A DNA stretch of 64,000 nucleotides from Paraflavitalea pollutisoli (GCF_029360705.1 NZ_JARKMX010000002.1:434001-498000), one strand, 5' to 3'; numbered from the stretch's first letter, positions 43,060-52,911 are shown. Notes: generated by a model from the letters alone, not told the origin. Numbers and translations: made by a program.

Positions 43060-43614
43060 ATGAAACGCTACCACATTGTTGCGCTGCTGCTGTTCTGCTG
43101 TGCAGGGTTTACTGCCTTTAAAACCATCGAGACAAGGGTTTACAAGAAACGCTTATTCCGCGGTGGGCCTACAGGCACGGTGTACATCATTATCGATAAG
43201 TCGGACTATGAACTCCAGGTGTACGATGAAGAGGGGTGGTACGCCACCTACCCGGTGGTCTTTGGCAACAAAGATCTCGGCGATAAAATGATGGAGGGCG
43301 ATCGAAAGACGCCCGAGGGCACTTTCCGGGTACTGTCCAAAAAGCCGCATGCCAAGTGGCACAAGATGTTTATGCTCGACTACCCCAATGCAGAAAGTGT
43401 CGCCAAATTCAACCAGCGCAAAGCGCAGGGAATCATCCCCAAAGGTGCAAAGATCGGAAGCGGTATCGCCATTCACGGTACCTGGCCCAACGACAATATC
43501 GTGGTAGACGATTTCACCAACTGGACCAATGGCTGTATTGCCGTCAAGAATGAAGACCTCGACGATATCGAATCTTATTTGCCGGTGGGCACGAAGGTGA
43601 TCGTGAGAAGATAA
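43060..43614 (+). CDS. L,D-transpeptidase (YkuD) family protein
   Basis: A 184-residue exported protein with a hydrophobic N-terminus (RYHIVALLLFCCAGFTAF) acting as signal or anchor. The YkuD domain (about 40-184) contains GDRKTPEGTF, AIHGT (His139) and NWTNGCIAV (Cys159), the catalytic His and Cys of enzymes that crosslink or modify peptidoglycan stem peptides through a diaminopimelate 3-3 linkage. The 'SxGC' usual motif reads TNGC here, a tolerated variant. It is monocistronic and convergent with the alpha/beta hydrolase, with 7 bp between stops. Confidence 0.88.
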   Translation: MKRYHIVALLLFCCAGFTAFKTIETRVYKKRLFRGGPTGTVYIIIDKSDYELQVYDEEGWYATYPVVFGNKDLGDKMMEGDRKTPEGTFRVLSKKPHAKWHKMFMLDYPNAESVAKFNQRKAQGIIPKGAKIGSGIAIHGTWPNDNIVVDDFTNWTNGCIAVKNEDLDDIESYLPVGTKVIVRR

Positions 43615-43621
43615 TATTTAA

Positions 43622-44566
43622 TCAATAATTGAAGAGAAAGTTCTTGATCTCTGTTTGCCACAAGGCAGGTTCCTTACCGCAAAGCGATTCATGAACAGCT
43701 GTTTCATAGATTACCAACCGCTTTCTGCCATGCGGGATATTTCCGTAGATCGATTTTGTTTCTGCTATCGTTACTCTCGGATCTTTGGCACCATGCTGTA
43801 CCAGTACGGGGCATTCGATCTTTTTGGCATATTCTTCGGGCTTCATATCGAAGGCCCAGAATCCCCGCACCGTACCACCCCAAAAGGTTAGCAAGCCAGC
43901 AATCGGCTGCACAGGCAATCCCATCGTGCGCACCCGGCCTTTCGCAGCACCAGAAAGTGTACCGAACGACATTTCCAGGATGGCTTTCTCTGGCTTCACC
44001 TCATAGGCTGCAATGGCCCGTGTGATGGCTGCAGCGCCCATAGAGACTCCCCAGAGTATGATATTCTTTTCACCCCGCTTGCGCACATAATCATAGGCAG
44101 CTTTTACATCAGCCCCTTCTTCGTAACCGATGGTGCATACATTGCCTTCACTATTGCCATGTGCCCGGAAGTCGATGATGAACGTATTGAAGCCAAGGCC
44201 GTTCATATAATAACTTTCATCCAATACACCTGCTGCAGACGAGCCATGACCATGGAACAGTATAACGGTACCTTTCGCCTGTTTGCGTGGCATGTACCAT
44301 CCCTTCAGGTGCATAGTGTCTACTGTGGTAAGAGATATGGTAGTAAAAGGTATCTTAGGTAGTACCTTATTGACCGACTTCTTGTAGTTGAACCCAAATA
44401 AGATTGCTTTGGCCTTATCCCACTTATCCATTTGCTCGGGTTTCCTGATAGACGCATCGCCCTGGTCGTAGAAGTAGGTGAACTTACAGGCATGGAAGAT
44501 CGCCAATGCATTGAGCAATAAGAAGAGGATGAGCAGGGTCCAAAGGGTTCTTCGTAATAGTCGCAT
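43622..44566 (-). CDS. Membrane-anchored alpha/beta hydrolase
   Basis: A 314-residue serine hydrolase with an N-terminal membrane helix (LRRTLWTLLILFLLLNALAIF). The hydrolase domain (about 80-314) has the oxyanion HGHGSSAAG (about 104-112), nucleophile elbow GVSMGA (Ser near 174), an Asp in HGAKDPRVT and a His in ETAVHESLCG. The layout resembles the ABHD/YqkD-like (bem46) family. The active site probably faces the periplasm. Substrate is unknown; a lipid or peptide ester is likely by family. Confidence 0.87.
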   Translation of the reverse strand: MRLLRRTLWTLLILFLLLNALAIFHACKFTYFYDQGDASIRKPEQMDKWDKAKAILFGFNYKKSVNKVLPKIPFTTISLTTVDTMHLKGWYMPRKQAKGTVILFHGHGSSAAGVLDESYYMNGLGFNTFIIDFRAHGNSEGNVCTIGYEEGADVKAAYDYVRKRGEKNIILWGVSMGAAAITRAIAAYEVKPEKAILEMSFGTLSGAAKGRVRTMGLPVQPIAGLLTFWGGTVRGFWAFDMKPEEYAKKIECPVLVQHGAKDPRVTIAETKSIYGNIPHGRKRLVIYETAVHESLCGKEPALWQTEIKNFLFNY

Positions 44567-44824
44567 GGTATGGGCTGGTATATATACGGGTGCAGCGAAA
44601 AGGTGCTGCTATTGGTCTTATAACGGGTGATTGATGGCCAACGATTCTGGCATGAATATCGTACATAAATAGTGTACGGCCCATATCCTTGAAGAACCCA
44701 ATCAACTTTGGGAGATCGAACGCAACATATAACATTGGAAATCAGAAAACGGCCAATGTTTTCCGTCTCTATGAAAACCCCATAACCACTCCAGCCATGG
44801 GGTTTTCTTTTTCTATATAACTCC

Positions 44825-46741
44825 TTATAATTTTCCTTTCACGATGTCGTCAACCACGGCAGGATCGAGCAGGGTAGAAGTATCGCCTAATTTATCAAAT
44901 TCTCCTTCTGCAATTTTACGTAGTATTCTCCGCATGATCTTACCGCTGCGTGTCTTGGGAAGACCTGTTACAAACTGGATCTTATCCGGCTTGGCAATGG
45001 GACCAATAATGCGTGACACCGTGGTGGAGATATCCTGACGGGCTAGTTTATCATCATGATTGCCGCTGCTTTGGTAGATCACAAAGGCATAGATGCCCTG
45101 TCCTTTGATGTCGTGCGGGTAACCTACTACGGCACTTTCTACCACACCAGTGTGCATATTGATCGCGTTCTCTACTTCTGCCGTTCCGATTCGGTGACCG
45201 CTAACATTCAACACATCGTCTACACGACCAGTGATGCGGTAATTGCCGTTCTCATCGCGGAGACAGCCATCGCCGGTGAAATATAAATTGTCGTAGGTAG
45301 CAAAATAGTTCTGGCGGCAGCGCTCATGATCGCCATAGGTGGTGCGCAACATACCGGGCCAGGGGAACTTGATACAGAGGTTGCCGCTCACGCCATTTCC
45401 TGCTACTTCTTTACCGTTCTCATCTACCAGGATGGGCTGCACGCCAGGCAATGGCAGCGTTGCATACGATGGTATGCCGGGGGTAACGCCTGCCATATTG
45501 GAGATGAGCACACCACCTGTTTCTGTTTGCCACCAGGTATCTACGATGGGGCATTTCTTTTTACCGATATGCTCATCGTACCAATGCCAGGCTTCTTCGT
45601 TGATGGGCTCACCCACCGTACCAAGCACTTTCAGGGAACCGAGGTCATGTTTCTCCACGGGCTCCAGGCCAAAGCCCATCAGGCTGCGGATAGCTGTTGG
45701 TGCTGTATACAGGGTATTGACTTTAAACTTATCGACGATATCCCAGAAGCGGCCGGCATCGGGCCAGGTAGGCACGCCTTCAAACAGCAGGGTGGTAGCC
45801 CCCGCACTTAACGGACCGTATACGATATAGCTGTGGCCGGTGATCCAACCGATATCGGCAGTACAAAAGAATACATCGTTGGGCTGGTATTGGAAGACAT
45901 TGAGGAAACTGTAATTGGTATACACCATATAGCCGCCGCAGGTATGCACCACCCCTTTGGGCTTGCCGGTTGATCCCGATGTATACAGGATAAACAACAT
46001 ATCTTCTGCATCCATGACTTCTGCCGGGCAATCGGGGTTACCCTGTGTTTCTACTTTCTTCACTTCATCTTCCCACCATACGTCGCGGCCTTTGATCATC
46101 GAAACGGCGGTACGGGTGCGGGTGAGTACGATCACTCTTTTCACAAAGGGGCATTGTACCAGGGCATCGTCGATCACGCCTTTGAGCGGAATTTGCTTAT
46201 TACCCCGGTATGCCCCATCGCAAGTAACGACGAACTCTGCCTTGGCATCCTGCAGGCGATCGGCGATGCTTTGGGCACTAAAGCCACCAAATATGACCGA
46301 GTGGATGGCACCAATGCGGGCGCAGGCGAGCACAGCTACTGCCAGTTCGGGGACCATACCCATGTAGATACATACGCGGTCGCCTTTCTTTATGCCGTTA
46401 TTCTTCAGCACATTGGCAAACTGTACTACTTTATTATATAACTCACGATAGGTGAGTACACGATGGTATTCTTCGGGATCATTGGGTTCCCAGATGATGG
46501 CGGGCTTATTGCCCAGCTTCTCGAGGTGACGATCGATACAGTTTTCTGTAATGTTGAGCCGTGCACCGCTGAACCATTTGATGGTGGGCGTTTTGAAATC
46601 CCACTCCAATACTTTATCCCAGGTTTTACGCCATTGAAAATGGGAAGCAATATCACTCCAGAAAGCTTCGGGGTTTTCAACGCTCCTTTTATATACTTCG
46701 TGGTACTGTGCTGCTGACCTTATCTGGTAGGGATATGACAT
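44825..46741 (-). CDS. acs: Acetyl-CoA synthetase
   Basis: A 638-residue ANL-superfamily enzyme that makes acetyl-CoA from acetate, ATP and CoA. I start at ATG 46741 (MSYPYQIRSA); a 45-codon upstream extension is in frame but would lie in the divergent promoter region. Motifs: YTSGSTGKPKGVVHTCGGY (P-loop, about 257-275), WWQTETGG (about 403-410), YFTGDGCLRDENGNYRITGR, and the terminal PKTRSGKIMRRILRK, whose Lys is acetylated in well-studied Acs enzymes. Length matches Acs, and propionyl-CoA synthetase is less likely. It is divergent from a transporter gene, with 241 bp between starts. Confidence 0.95.
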   Translation of the reverse strand: MSYPYQIRSAAQYHEVYKRSVENPEAFWSDIASHFQWRKTWDKVLEWDFKTPTIKWFSGARLNITENCIDRHLEKLGNKPAIIWEPNDPEEYHRVLTYRELYNKVVQFANVLKNNGIKKGDRVCIYMGMVPELAVAVLACARIGAIHSVIFGGFSAQSIADRLQDAKAEFVVTCDGAYRGNKQIPLKGVIDDALVQCPFVKRVIVLTRTRTAVSMIKGRDVWWEDEVKKVETQGNPDCPAEVMDAEDMLFILYTSGSTGKPKGVVHTCGGYMVYTNYSFLNVFQYQPNDVFFCTADIGWITGHSYIVYGPLSAGATTLLFEGVPTWPDAGRFWDIVDKFKVNTLYTAPTAIRSLMGFGLEPVEKHDLGSLKVLGTVGEPINEEAWHWYDEHIGKKKCPIVDTWWQTETGGVLISNMAGVTPGIPSYATLPLPGVQPILVDENGKEVAGNGVSGNLCIKFPWPGMLRTTYGDHERCRQNYFATYDNLYFTGDGCLRDENGNYRITGRVDDVLNVSGHRIGTAEVENAINMHTGVVESAVVGYPHDIKGQGIYAFVIYQSSGNHDDKLARQDISTTVSRIIGPIAKPDKIQFVTGLPKTRSGKIMRRILRKIAEGEFDKLGDTSTLLDPAVVDDIVKGKL

Positions 46742-46982
46742 AACTAATCGTTTACCGTTTGTTTTGGAGCTTAAAAATACAACAGTTTCATTCTTTAAGG
46801 ATGATGTTTTCAAAAATTGAAGATTATTTACGGCAACGTTGCCGCTTTGTGTGCGCAATCGATTTCCCAGAAGCAAAAAACTAACAACAGTTATTAAACT
46901 CCTGCAATTTAATAGACTGTTCAGTAAATGTTTTGCACCCGGTGCTGTTCAGTTTCTCAACTTTTCAAATTATCTTCCGTTC

Positions 46983-48524
46983 ATGAATCAAACGACTGCC
47001 GCGCCAACCAACGTTATCCGACAGGTTATCATCGCCTCCTCCGTAGGTACCATGATCGAGTGGTACGATTTTTACATCTTCGGCATGCTTGCGAAGACCA
47101 TCAGCAATCAGTTTTTCCCAGAAGGTAATGCGACCGCAGCGTTGTTGAGTACGTTGGCCATCTTTGCAGCGGGGTTCATTGTGCGCCCGTTTGGTGCACT
47201 GGTGTTTGGCCGGCTCGGCGATATGATCGGCCGCAAATACACCTTCCTGCTCACCCTGATCCTTATGGGCGGGTCCACCTTCCTCATCGGCCTGGTACCG
47301 GATTATAAAAGTATCGGTATGGCCGCTCCCCTGATCGTGTTGTTGCTTCGCCTGGTGCAGGGGCTGGCCCTGGGTGGTGAATATGGCGGTGCCGCTACTT
47401 ATGTAGCTGAATACTCCCCTGCACGCAAACGTGGTTACTATACCAGCTGGATCCAAACGACGGCCACGCTTGGCTTGTTTGTGGCACTGGGGGTGATCAT
47501 GCTGGTTAAATTGAATATGAGCGATGAACAGTTCAATGCTCCCTGGGGCGGCTGGCGCTATCCCTTCTGGGTGTCGATCTTCCTGGTCATTGTATCTATA
47601 TATATACGGATGAAAATGGATGAGTCGCCCATCTTCAGCAAACTCAAAAAGGAAGGTAAGACCTCATCCAACCCACTCAAAGAAAGTTTTCGGAACAAGG
47701 CCAATTTCAAAATGGTATTACTCGCCCTGTTTGGTGCCGTGATGGGCCAGGGGGTTATCTGGTATACGGGGCAATTCTATGCGCAGAGCTTCCTGGAAAC
47801 GAAATGTGCCCTTGAATTTGAGCAGAGCCGTACGATCATGTTATGGGCTATTGCTTTTGCCACACCATTCTTCCTGTTCTTCGGCTGGCTGAGTGACCGT
47901 ATTGGTCGTAAATGGATCATGCTCTCGGGCATGTTGCTGGGCGTAGTGCTTTATCCGTTCATTTTTGGAGCCTTTCTGAAAGATACGGACACGAAAACCT
48001 GGCTGGCCGACAATCCGCAATTGGTAAAAGAAGAAAGGAAGGTGTCCGTACACGGCGAACAATCGATCGTGCAGGTATCGGCCCATTATGAAACGGCCAG
48101 CGGTGCCGAATATACCCGTCTTACTACGGATACCGTAGCGCAGCTAAGCACGGCCGACCTGGCGACAAATACCGCCAAGGCGACCTCCTATGTAAACAAA
48201 AAGTTACCACAGGGCACGTATATCAAATTCACCTTTTTGATCTGGGTGATGGTGGTATTGGTGACGATGGTATACGGTCCTATTGCCGCCTTCCTGGTGG
48301 AGATGTTCCCTACCAAGATCCGGTACACCTCTATGAGCCTCCCCTACCATATCGGCAATGGGGTGTTTGGCGGACTCGTACCTTTTATCGGTCTGCTGCT
48401 GACGACCAGCTTCCCCAACGAACCGCTAGTGGGCCTCTGGTACCCCATTGGTATTGCAGCCCTTTGCTTCATCATTGGCAGCATTTACCTGAGCAACAAG
48501 ATCGACCGCGATGTAACAGATTAA
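46983..48524 (+). CDS. MFS transporter of the metabolite:H+ symporter (MHS) family
   Basis: A 513-residue 12-helix secondary transporter. ATG 46983 gives MNQTTAAPTNVIRQVIIASSVGTMIEWYDFYIFGM, where SxGTxxEWYDF is the MHS hallmark in helix 1; GRLGDMIGRKYTF (loop 2-3) and GWLSDRIGRKWIM (loop 8-9) are the MFS repeat motifs. The loop after helix 9 is enlarged by about 80 residues (KDTDTKTWLADNPQ...) and is largely soluble. Divergent acs suggests the cargo is acetate or another short carboxylate. A small membrane protein gene follows 29 bp later. Confidence 0.9.
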   Translation: MNQTTAAPTNVIRQVIIASSVGTMIEWYDFYIFGMLAKTISNQFFPEGNATAALLSTLAIFAAGFIVRPFGALVFGRLGDMIGRKYTFLLTLILMGGSTFLIGLVPDYKSIGMAAPLIVLLLRLVQGLALGGEYGGAATYVAEYSPARKRGYYTSWIQTTATLGLFVALGVIMLVKLNMSDEQFNAPWGGWRYPFWVSIFLVIVSIYIRMKMDESPIFSKLKKEGKTSSNPLKESFRNKANFKMVLLALFGAVMGQGVIWYTGQFYAQSFLETKCALEFEQSRTIMLWAIAFATPFFLFFGWLSDRIGRKWIMLSGMLLGVVLYPFIFGAFLKDTDTKTWLADNPQLVKEERKVSVHGEQSIVQVSAHYETASGAEYTRLTTDTVAQLSTADLATNTAKATSYVNKKLPQGTYIKFTFLIWVMVVLVTMVYGPIAAFLVEMFPTKIRYTSMSLPYHIGNGVFGGLVPFIGLLLTTSFPNEPLVGLWYPIGIAALCFIIGSIYLSNKIDRDVTD

Positions 48525-48553
48525 TGTCATCCTTCACTGATCAACACATTTGT

Positions 48554-48799
48554 ATGAATACTATAAAAAAAATATTGGGATTTGTATGGCTTTTACTGGG
48601 TCCTGTCGTTATTTACTTCCTGGTACAGGGAGCCATTACCCATATCGACCCGGCCGGCAAGAAGGACATCAACAATCCGGTGATCTGGGTGATCATCATT
48701 ACCATCTTTACCCCGATTGCCGTCGGCCTGATGATCTTTGGTTATTATGCGGTAAAAGGAGAGTACAACCATTTGCCGGAGAATTCGGCAGAGGTTTAA
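48554..48799 (+). CDS. Small two-helix membrane protein following the MHS transporter
   Basis: An 81-residue protein with two membrane segments (ILGFVWLLLGPVVIYFLVQGA and VIWVIIITIFTPIAVGLMIFGYYA). I take ATG 48554; an earlier in-frame start at 48464 lies within the transporter gene. Proteins of this size commonly follow MHS carriers in Bacteroidota (possibly the DUF6814 family, from memory and not checked), so an accessory subunit is likely. Co-transcription is suggested by the 29-bp gap. Confidence 0.72.
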   Translation: MNTIKKILGFVWLLLGPVVIYFLVQGAITHIDPAGKKDINNPVIWVIIITIFTPIAVGLMIFGYYAVKGEYNHLPENSAEV

Positions 48800-49014
48800 C
48801 CGGCTAATGGATCGACCATCCTCCGGACCACCGTTTCCGGTTATTTCCGGGGTTTACCAGCAGACGATGACGAATGTTCCCCCTATACCAAGGCTGGAAC
48901 TTGTTCATCATCAATAGCTGCGTCTGACTGGCGTCACCAAATTGTTAAAAAAAACCAAACGAGCTAACATTTGCCCCTTCCGCGGGTTATATTTGCGTAG
49001 GCAGTAAATTGATT

Positions 49015-49389
49015 ATGAAGCAGGCACGCAGAAAATACCATCCTTTTGCGCTTAGGCGGGTGATCCCGGCTATCAGCATGATGTTGTTATTGACGCTCCT
49101 GACCAGTATGAACTTCTTTATTTACACGGCTAAAGATGCTGCGGCGGAGTCTTCCTGGACAGCTACCAACGAGGAAGAATCGCCTGAAAGCAGCAATCCC
49201 TGCTCTCCGGCAGGACCCGATGAAAAGGCGCCTAATAAGCCTGTCTCCGTTAATGAAGAATATATCCACGAAGGTCCAGACCTGGACCACCCTTTCTGGA
49301 TAGATCCGCTCTTCGCTCACAAGATCCACGAAGCAGAAAAACTGCAGATCGTGCATTCTGAATTGCTGACGCCCCCTCCCAAGGTTTAG
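49015..49389 (+). CDS. Small single-pass membrane protein of unknown function
   Basis: A 124-residue protein (ATG 49015; an in-frame TTG at 49009 is less likely). A basic start (MKQARRKYHPFALRR) precedes one membrane helix (VIPAISMMLLLTLLTSMNFFIY), then an acidic, Pro/Ser-rich exported part ending LLTPPPKV. No family recognised. A TATATTTG box (48988-48995) lies 19 nt before the start and supports an independent gene. The SulP gene begins 189 bp downstream. Confidence 0.6.
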   Translation: MKQARRKYHPFALRRVIPAISMMLLLTLLTSMNFFIYTAKDAAAESSWTATNEEESPESSNPCSPAGPDEKAPNKPVSVNEEYIHEGPDLDHPFWIDPLFAHKIHEAEKLQIVHSELLTPPPKV

Positions 49390-49578
49390 CGTATTCCCCC
49401 CTTTGGCACTCTTGTGCCCGCTCATTCTTATTATATTCTTATTTATTATTTAACGCCCCCTTTTCTGCCGTAAGAAAAGGTCATGGTTGTCGATGCAATG
49501 GTTTGCCGCGTCTTCACGCGCGCATGCTCATTGGTCGTGACATACTATCGTAAACTCAATCTTCCTAATAATTTTTTT

Positions 49579-51162
49579 ATGGTGCAAAAGCCTAAAAGCT
49601 ATCTCCGCTCTCTTGGTTCCGACCTACCGTCCTCCATCGTGGTATTTCTGGTAGCGCTTCCCCTCTGTCTGGGTATCGCCATCGGATCTGGCGCTCCTCC
49701 TTTCTCCGGTCTTATTGCCGGTATTGTGGGTGGCATTGTGATTGGTTCACTCAGCGGATCGCAATTAAGCGTGAGCGGACCAGCTGCGGGCCTTACGACC
49801 ATTGTATTGGCGGCCATTACCAAACTTCAGGTGTACGAAGCTTTCCTGCTGGCAGTGGTGCTGGCGGGCCTTATTCAGATCGCCCTTGGTTTTCTGAAGG
49901 CGGGTGTATTGGGCGATTATATTCCCGGTGCCGCTATTAAAGGAATGCTCGCAGCGATCGGTTTGATCCTGATCCTCAAACAGATCCCCCACCTGTTGGG
50001 TGACGAGGCCGACTTTGAAGGGGATGAAGGCTTTAAGCAGCCCGACGGCAAGAATACCTTCACAGCGGTTTTTTATGCCTTTAAGAATATCATGCCCGTA
50101 GCTATGGGCATTGGTCTGCTGTCGCTGGCCATCATCATCATTTGGGAAAAGATCTCTAAAAAATCAAGGGTGCTGACCCTTATTCCTTCTGCAATGATCG
50201 TGGTGGTGGTGAGCGTATTGATCAATGAATGGCTGAAGGCCAATAAGCCCGAGCTGGCGCTGGGCACTGCCCACCTGGTAAGCATTCCGATCGCTCAAAC
50301 GCCCGGAGAATTCCTGTCGTTCTTCACGCATCCCGATTTCAGTCACCTGAGCAATGTGACAGTATGGACCTCGGCCTTCACCATTGCCATCGTGGCCAGT
50401 CTTGAAACGCTCCTCAATATCGAGGCGTCGGACGAGCTGGATGTTTACAAGCGTGTAACGCCTACCAATCGTGAGCTGAAGGCACAAGGTATGGGTAACC
50501 TGGTATCGGGTTTGATCGGTGGTTTGCCCCTGACCTCCGTTGTCGTTCGCACCTCTGCTAACGTAAACGCTGGCGCCAAAACAAAGGTATCTGCCATCAC
50601 CCATGGCCTGTTGTTGTTGCTGTGTGTGGCCTTGATCCCCGGATTACTGAATCTGATTCCCTTTGCTTCGCTGGCCGCCGTACTGATCTATACCGGTTAT
50701 AAACTGACCAAGCCATCTTTGTATAAGAAGTTTTATAAGAAAGGTATGGATCAGTTCCTGCCATTTGTGATCACGGTGGTAGCCATTTTGATGACCGACT
50801 TGCTAATTGGTATTCTGATCGGCTGTTGTGTCGGGCTGATCTTTGTATTGCGCAGCAATTTCAAATCGGCGGTATTCATCGTCAACGACGACAACAAGTA
50901 CCTGTTCCGTCTGCGTAAGGATGTGTCCTTCCTGAATAAACCCATCATTAAACGTAAGCTGGAAGAAGTTCCTGAAAATTCCTATGTACTGATCGATGCT
51001 GCCCGTGCCGACTTTATCGACAAGGACGTGATCGAAGTGATCGAGGATTTCCAGAAGCATGCTCCGTTGAAGAACATCAACGTGGAGCTGAAAAAAAGTG
51101 TGTATAAAGAACAGGGGTTCCATCATTTTGAACCCCAGGAGCTTGTTTTATCCAAAAACTAA
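49579..51162 (+). CDS. SulP-family inorganic anion transporter
   Basis: A 527-residue membrane transporter of the SulP/SLC26 family. I start at ATG 49579 (MVQKPKSYLRSLGSDLPSSIVVFLVALPLCLGIAIGSGAPPFSGLIAGIVGG), where helices 1 and 2 carry the family LPxxLGIAxGSGxPP signature; SGSQLSVSGPAAGL is the substrate-site loop. About 11-12 helices follow, then a cytoplasmic STAS-like C-terminal part (about 430-527). SulP proteins beside a beta-carbonic anhydrase are thought to take up bicarbonate (BicA type), and the carbonic anhydrase gene starts five bases after the stop here. Confidence 0.92.
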   Translation: MVQKPKSYLRSLGSDLPSSIVVFLVALPLCLGIAIGSGAPPFSGLIAGIVGGIVIGSLSGSQLSVSGPAAGLTTIVLAAITKLQVYEAFLLAVVLAGLIQIALGFLKAGVLGDYIPGAAIKGMLAAIGLILILKQIPHLLGDEADFEGDEGFKQPDGKNTFTAVFYAFKNIMPVAMGIGLLSLAIIIIWEKISKKSRVLTLIPSAMIVVVVSVLINEWLKANKPELALGTAHLVSIPIAQTPGEFLSFFTHPDFSHLSNVTVWTSAFTIAIVASLETLLNIEASDELDVYKRVTPTNRELKAQGMGNLVSGLIGGLPLTSVVVRTSANVNAGAKTKVSAITHGLLLLLCVALIPGLLNLIPFASLAAVLIYTGYKLTKPSLYKKFYKKGMDQFLPFVITVVAILMTDLLIGILIGCCVGLIFVLRSNFKSAVFIVNDDNKYLFRLRKDVSFLNKPIIKRKLEEVPENSYVLIDAARADFIDKDVIEVIEDFQKHAPLKNINVELKKSVYKEQGFHHFEPQELVLSKN

Positions 51163-51167
51163 TTTTT

Positions 51168-51791
51168 ATGAACTCATTCGAAAAGCTTTTACTCGAGAAT
51201 AAGGCCTGGGCAGCAGAAACCCAGGCAGAAGACCCCGGATTCTTCGACCGTCTGTCGAAAGGACAAACCCCCGATTTTCTGTGGATAGGTTGTAGTGACA
51301 GTCGTGTACCAGCCAATATGATCACCGGCACCAACCCCGGTGAAATCTTCGTGCACCGCAATATTGCCAACCTGGTGGTAGAGGATGACCTCAACCTGCT
51401 AAGTGTACTGGAGTATGCCGTGATGCACCTCAAAGTGAAACACGTGATCGTATGTGGCCACTATGGTTGTGGTGGCGTTAAAGCGGCGCTTAGCAATGAA
51501 AGCCTTGGCCTGCTCGATCAATGGCTCATCCATATCAAGAACACCTACCAGGATAATAAAACAGCCATCGACAGTATTTCCGATCATGATGCCAAGGCCA
51601 ATTTATTGTCGGAGTTCAGCGTGCGTCAGCAGGTGATCAATCTGTCGAAGACGGATACCATCCGCCGGGCCTGGGAAAAAGGCGCCCGCCCACATATTCA
51701 CGGATGGGTGTATGCTTTGAAAGACGGTTTACTGAAACAGGTTTATGATATAGCGCCGCCGGTAAAATCGCCGGCCTATGCGATACTATAG
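51168..51791 (+). CDS. Beta-class carbonic anhydrase
   Basis: A 207-residue zinc enzyme that interconverts CO2 and bicarbonate. Zinc and catalytic residues are intact: GCSDSRVPAN (Cys42, Asp44, Arg46) and CGHYGCGG (His98, Cys101). The C-terminal half ends with HGWVYALKDGLLKQV. Its start is five bases after the SulP transporter stop, so the two are co-translated; the pair would capture bicarbonate for carboxylation reactions. A strong bidirectional terminator follows at 51814. Confidence 0.95.
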   Translation: MNSFEKLLLENKAWAAETQAEDPGFFDRLSKGQTPDFLWIGCSDSRVPANMITGTNPGEIFVHRNIANLVVEDDLNLLSVLEYAVMHLKVKHVIVCGHYGCGGVKAALSNESLGLLDQWLIHIKNTYQDNKTAIDSISDHDAKANLLSEFSVRQQVINLSKTDTIRRAWEKGARPHIHGWVYALKDGLLKQVYDIAPPVKSPAYAIL

Positions 51792-51813
51792 TTTGGTTGT
51801 CTGTATACCCTGT

Positions 51814-51848
51814 AAAAAGCCCGGCGAGGATTCTCGGCCGGGCTTTTT
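51814..51848. terminator. Bidirectional rho-independent terminator
   Basis: Stem AAAAAGCCCGG (51814-51824) and CCGGGCTTTTT (51838-51848); T tract on either side. It follows the carbonic anhydrase stop by 22 bp. Confidence 0.93.
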
Positions 51849-52029
51849 CTGTTGAACATAGGATGCCTGTTACGACCGGGTTGAGTCGTGTCTACCTAGA
51901 CGGTTTGCGCTAACAAGGACATGGGAAAGCACGTCAGCACTTGTTCGTTCAGGACACTGTCACCGACATGCGGGAATCGTCCATGCGAACATGGCTGTAG
52001 ATAATAGTCGTTGACTGCGAGAAGTGCCC

Positions 52030-52911
52030 TTATTCCAACGTCGCTAAACTACTATCGCGTTTGCCTGGTTTTACACCCGGAAACTTACTGGTCACCAGTA
52101 GTTCGTACTCATCCCTTGCCTTTAATTTTTTGATCAGCTGGTGCAGCTCGGCCGAGTCATTGGCATCATCATATACCTGATCGTGTGCCAGCAAAACGAG
52201 GTGCTCGGGTACACGGGTACGGTTGGTGGCAAAGATACTGTCGATCTGCCCCATGATCTCGTCCGACTTGTTGCGCAGTGAAAAACTCCGGTGATCGTAG
52301 TGCCATTCGAGGTCCCAGCCAATGATGGTAAACCCTGCCTGTTGCAGGGAGTCGGCTGCCGCGGCGCTCTTCGACAGATCGGTATACCGCAAGGTATCGA
52401 CCCGCCAGATGTTACGACCGGGTGTACGGGTGATGTTGTTGGCCAGCTCGAGACTGTCGCGGCAACGTTTAAAATCTTTGACTACTGAATCTGGATTTTG
52501 GTAGAATTTGTTGTAGCGGTTGTTCCAGGCATGGGTGTGGCTGTGGTTGCATAGTTCAATGGATTCGGCTACACGGAGACTGTCCCAGGTAGCCTTCTGG
52601 GTGGTGCTGGCAAATACGTGCTCACCAATGAGGAAGAAAGTAACAGGTACCTGTTCCTGTTGTACGATGTTCAATACTTTACGGGTGCCCCGGTTGGGGC
52701 CATCGTCGAACGTAAGGAAGATCTTCTTTTTTTTCTTCTTACGCGGAGGAGCTGGCTTCTCCTCTGTCTTTGCTGTTTGTTGGGTGATGGGAATGGGTTT
52801 CTTATCGCTTTGGCGGGTTGGTTTGGCACAGGCCACCAGCACCAGGCAAAGCAGGAGCGGTCGGTAGAAAACAAAGGCAGTGGTGTCGCCTTCGTCACTG
52901 TTGGTTTCCAT
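52030..52911 (-). CDS. Polysaccharide deacetylase (NodB) lipoprotein
   Basis: A 293-residue exported deacetylase. I take ATG 52911 (METNSDEGD); a 48-codon extension is open but carries no signal. A membrane/lipoprotein segment (YRPLLLCLVLVAC) is followed by a basic, Pro/Lys-rich linker (APPRKKKKKKI) and the NodB domain: motif 1 FLTFDDGPN, motif 2 HSHTHAW, then RTPGRN, GWDLEWH and LLAHDQVYDD. The metal-binding Asp-His-His set is present. It should remove acetyl groups from GlcNAc polymers or peptidoglycan. The gene is alone and divergent from korA. Confidence 0.88.
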   Translation of the reverse strand: METNSDEGDTTAFVFYRPLLLCLVLVACAKPTRQSDKKPIPITQQTAKTEEKPAPPRKKKKKKIFLTFDDGPNRGTRKVLNIVQQEQVPVTFFLIGEHVFASTTQKATWDSLRVAESIELCNHSHTHAWNNRYNKFYQNPDSVVKDFKRCRDSLELANNITRTPGRNIWRVDTLRYTDLSKSAAAADSLQQAGFTIIGWDLEWHYDHRSFSLRNKSDEIMGQIDSIFATNRTRVPEHLVLLAHDQVYDDANDSAELHQLIKKLKARDEYELLVTSKFPGVKPGKRDSSLATLE

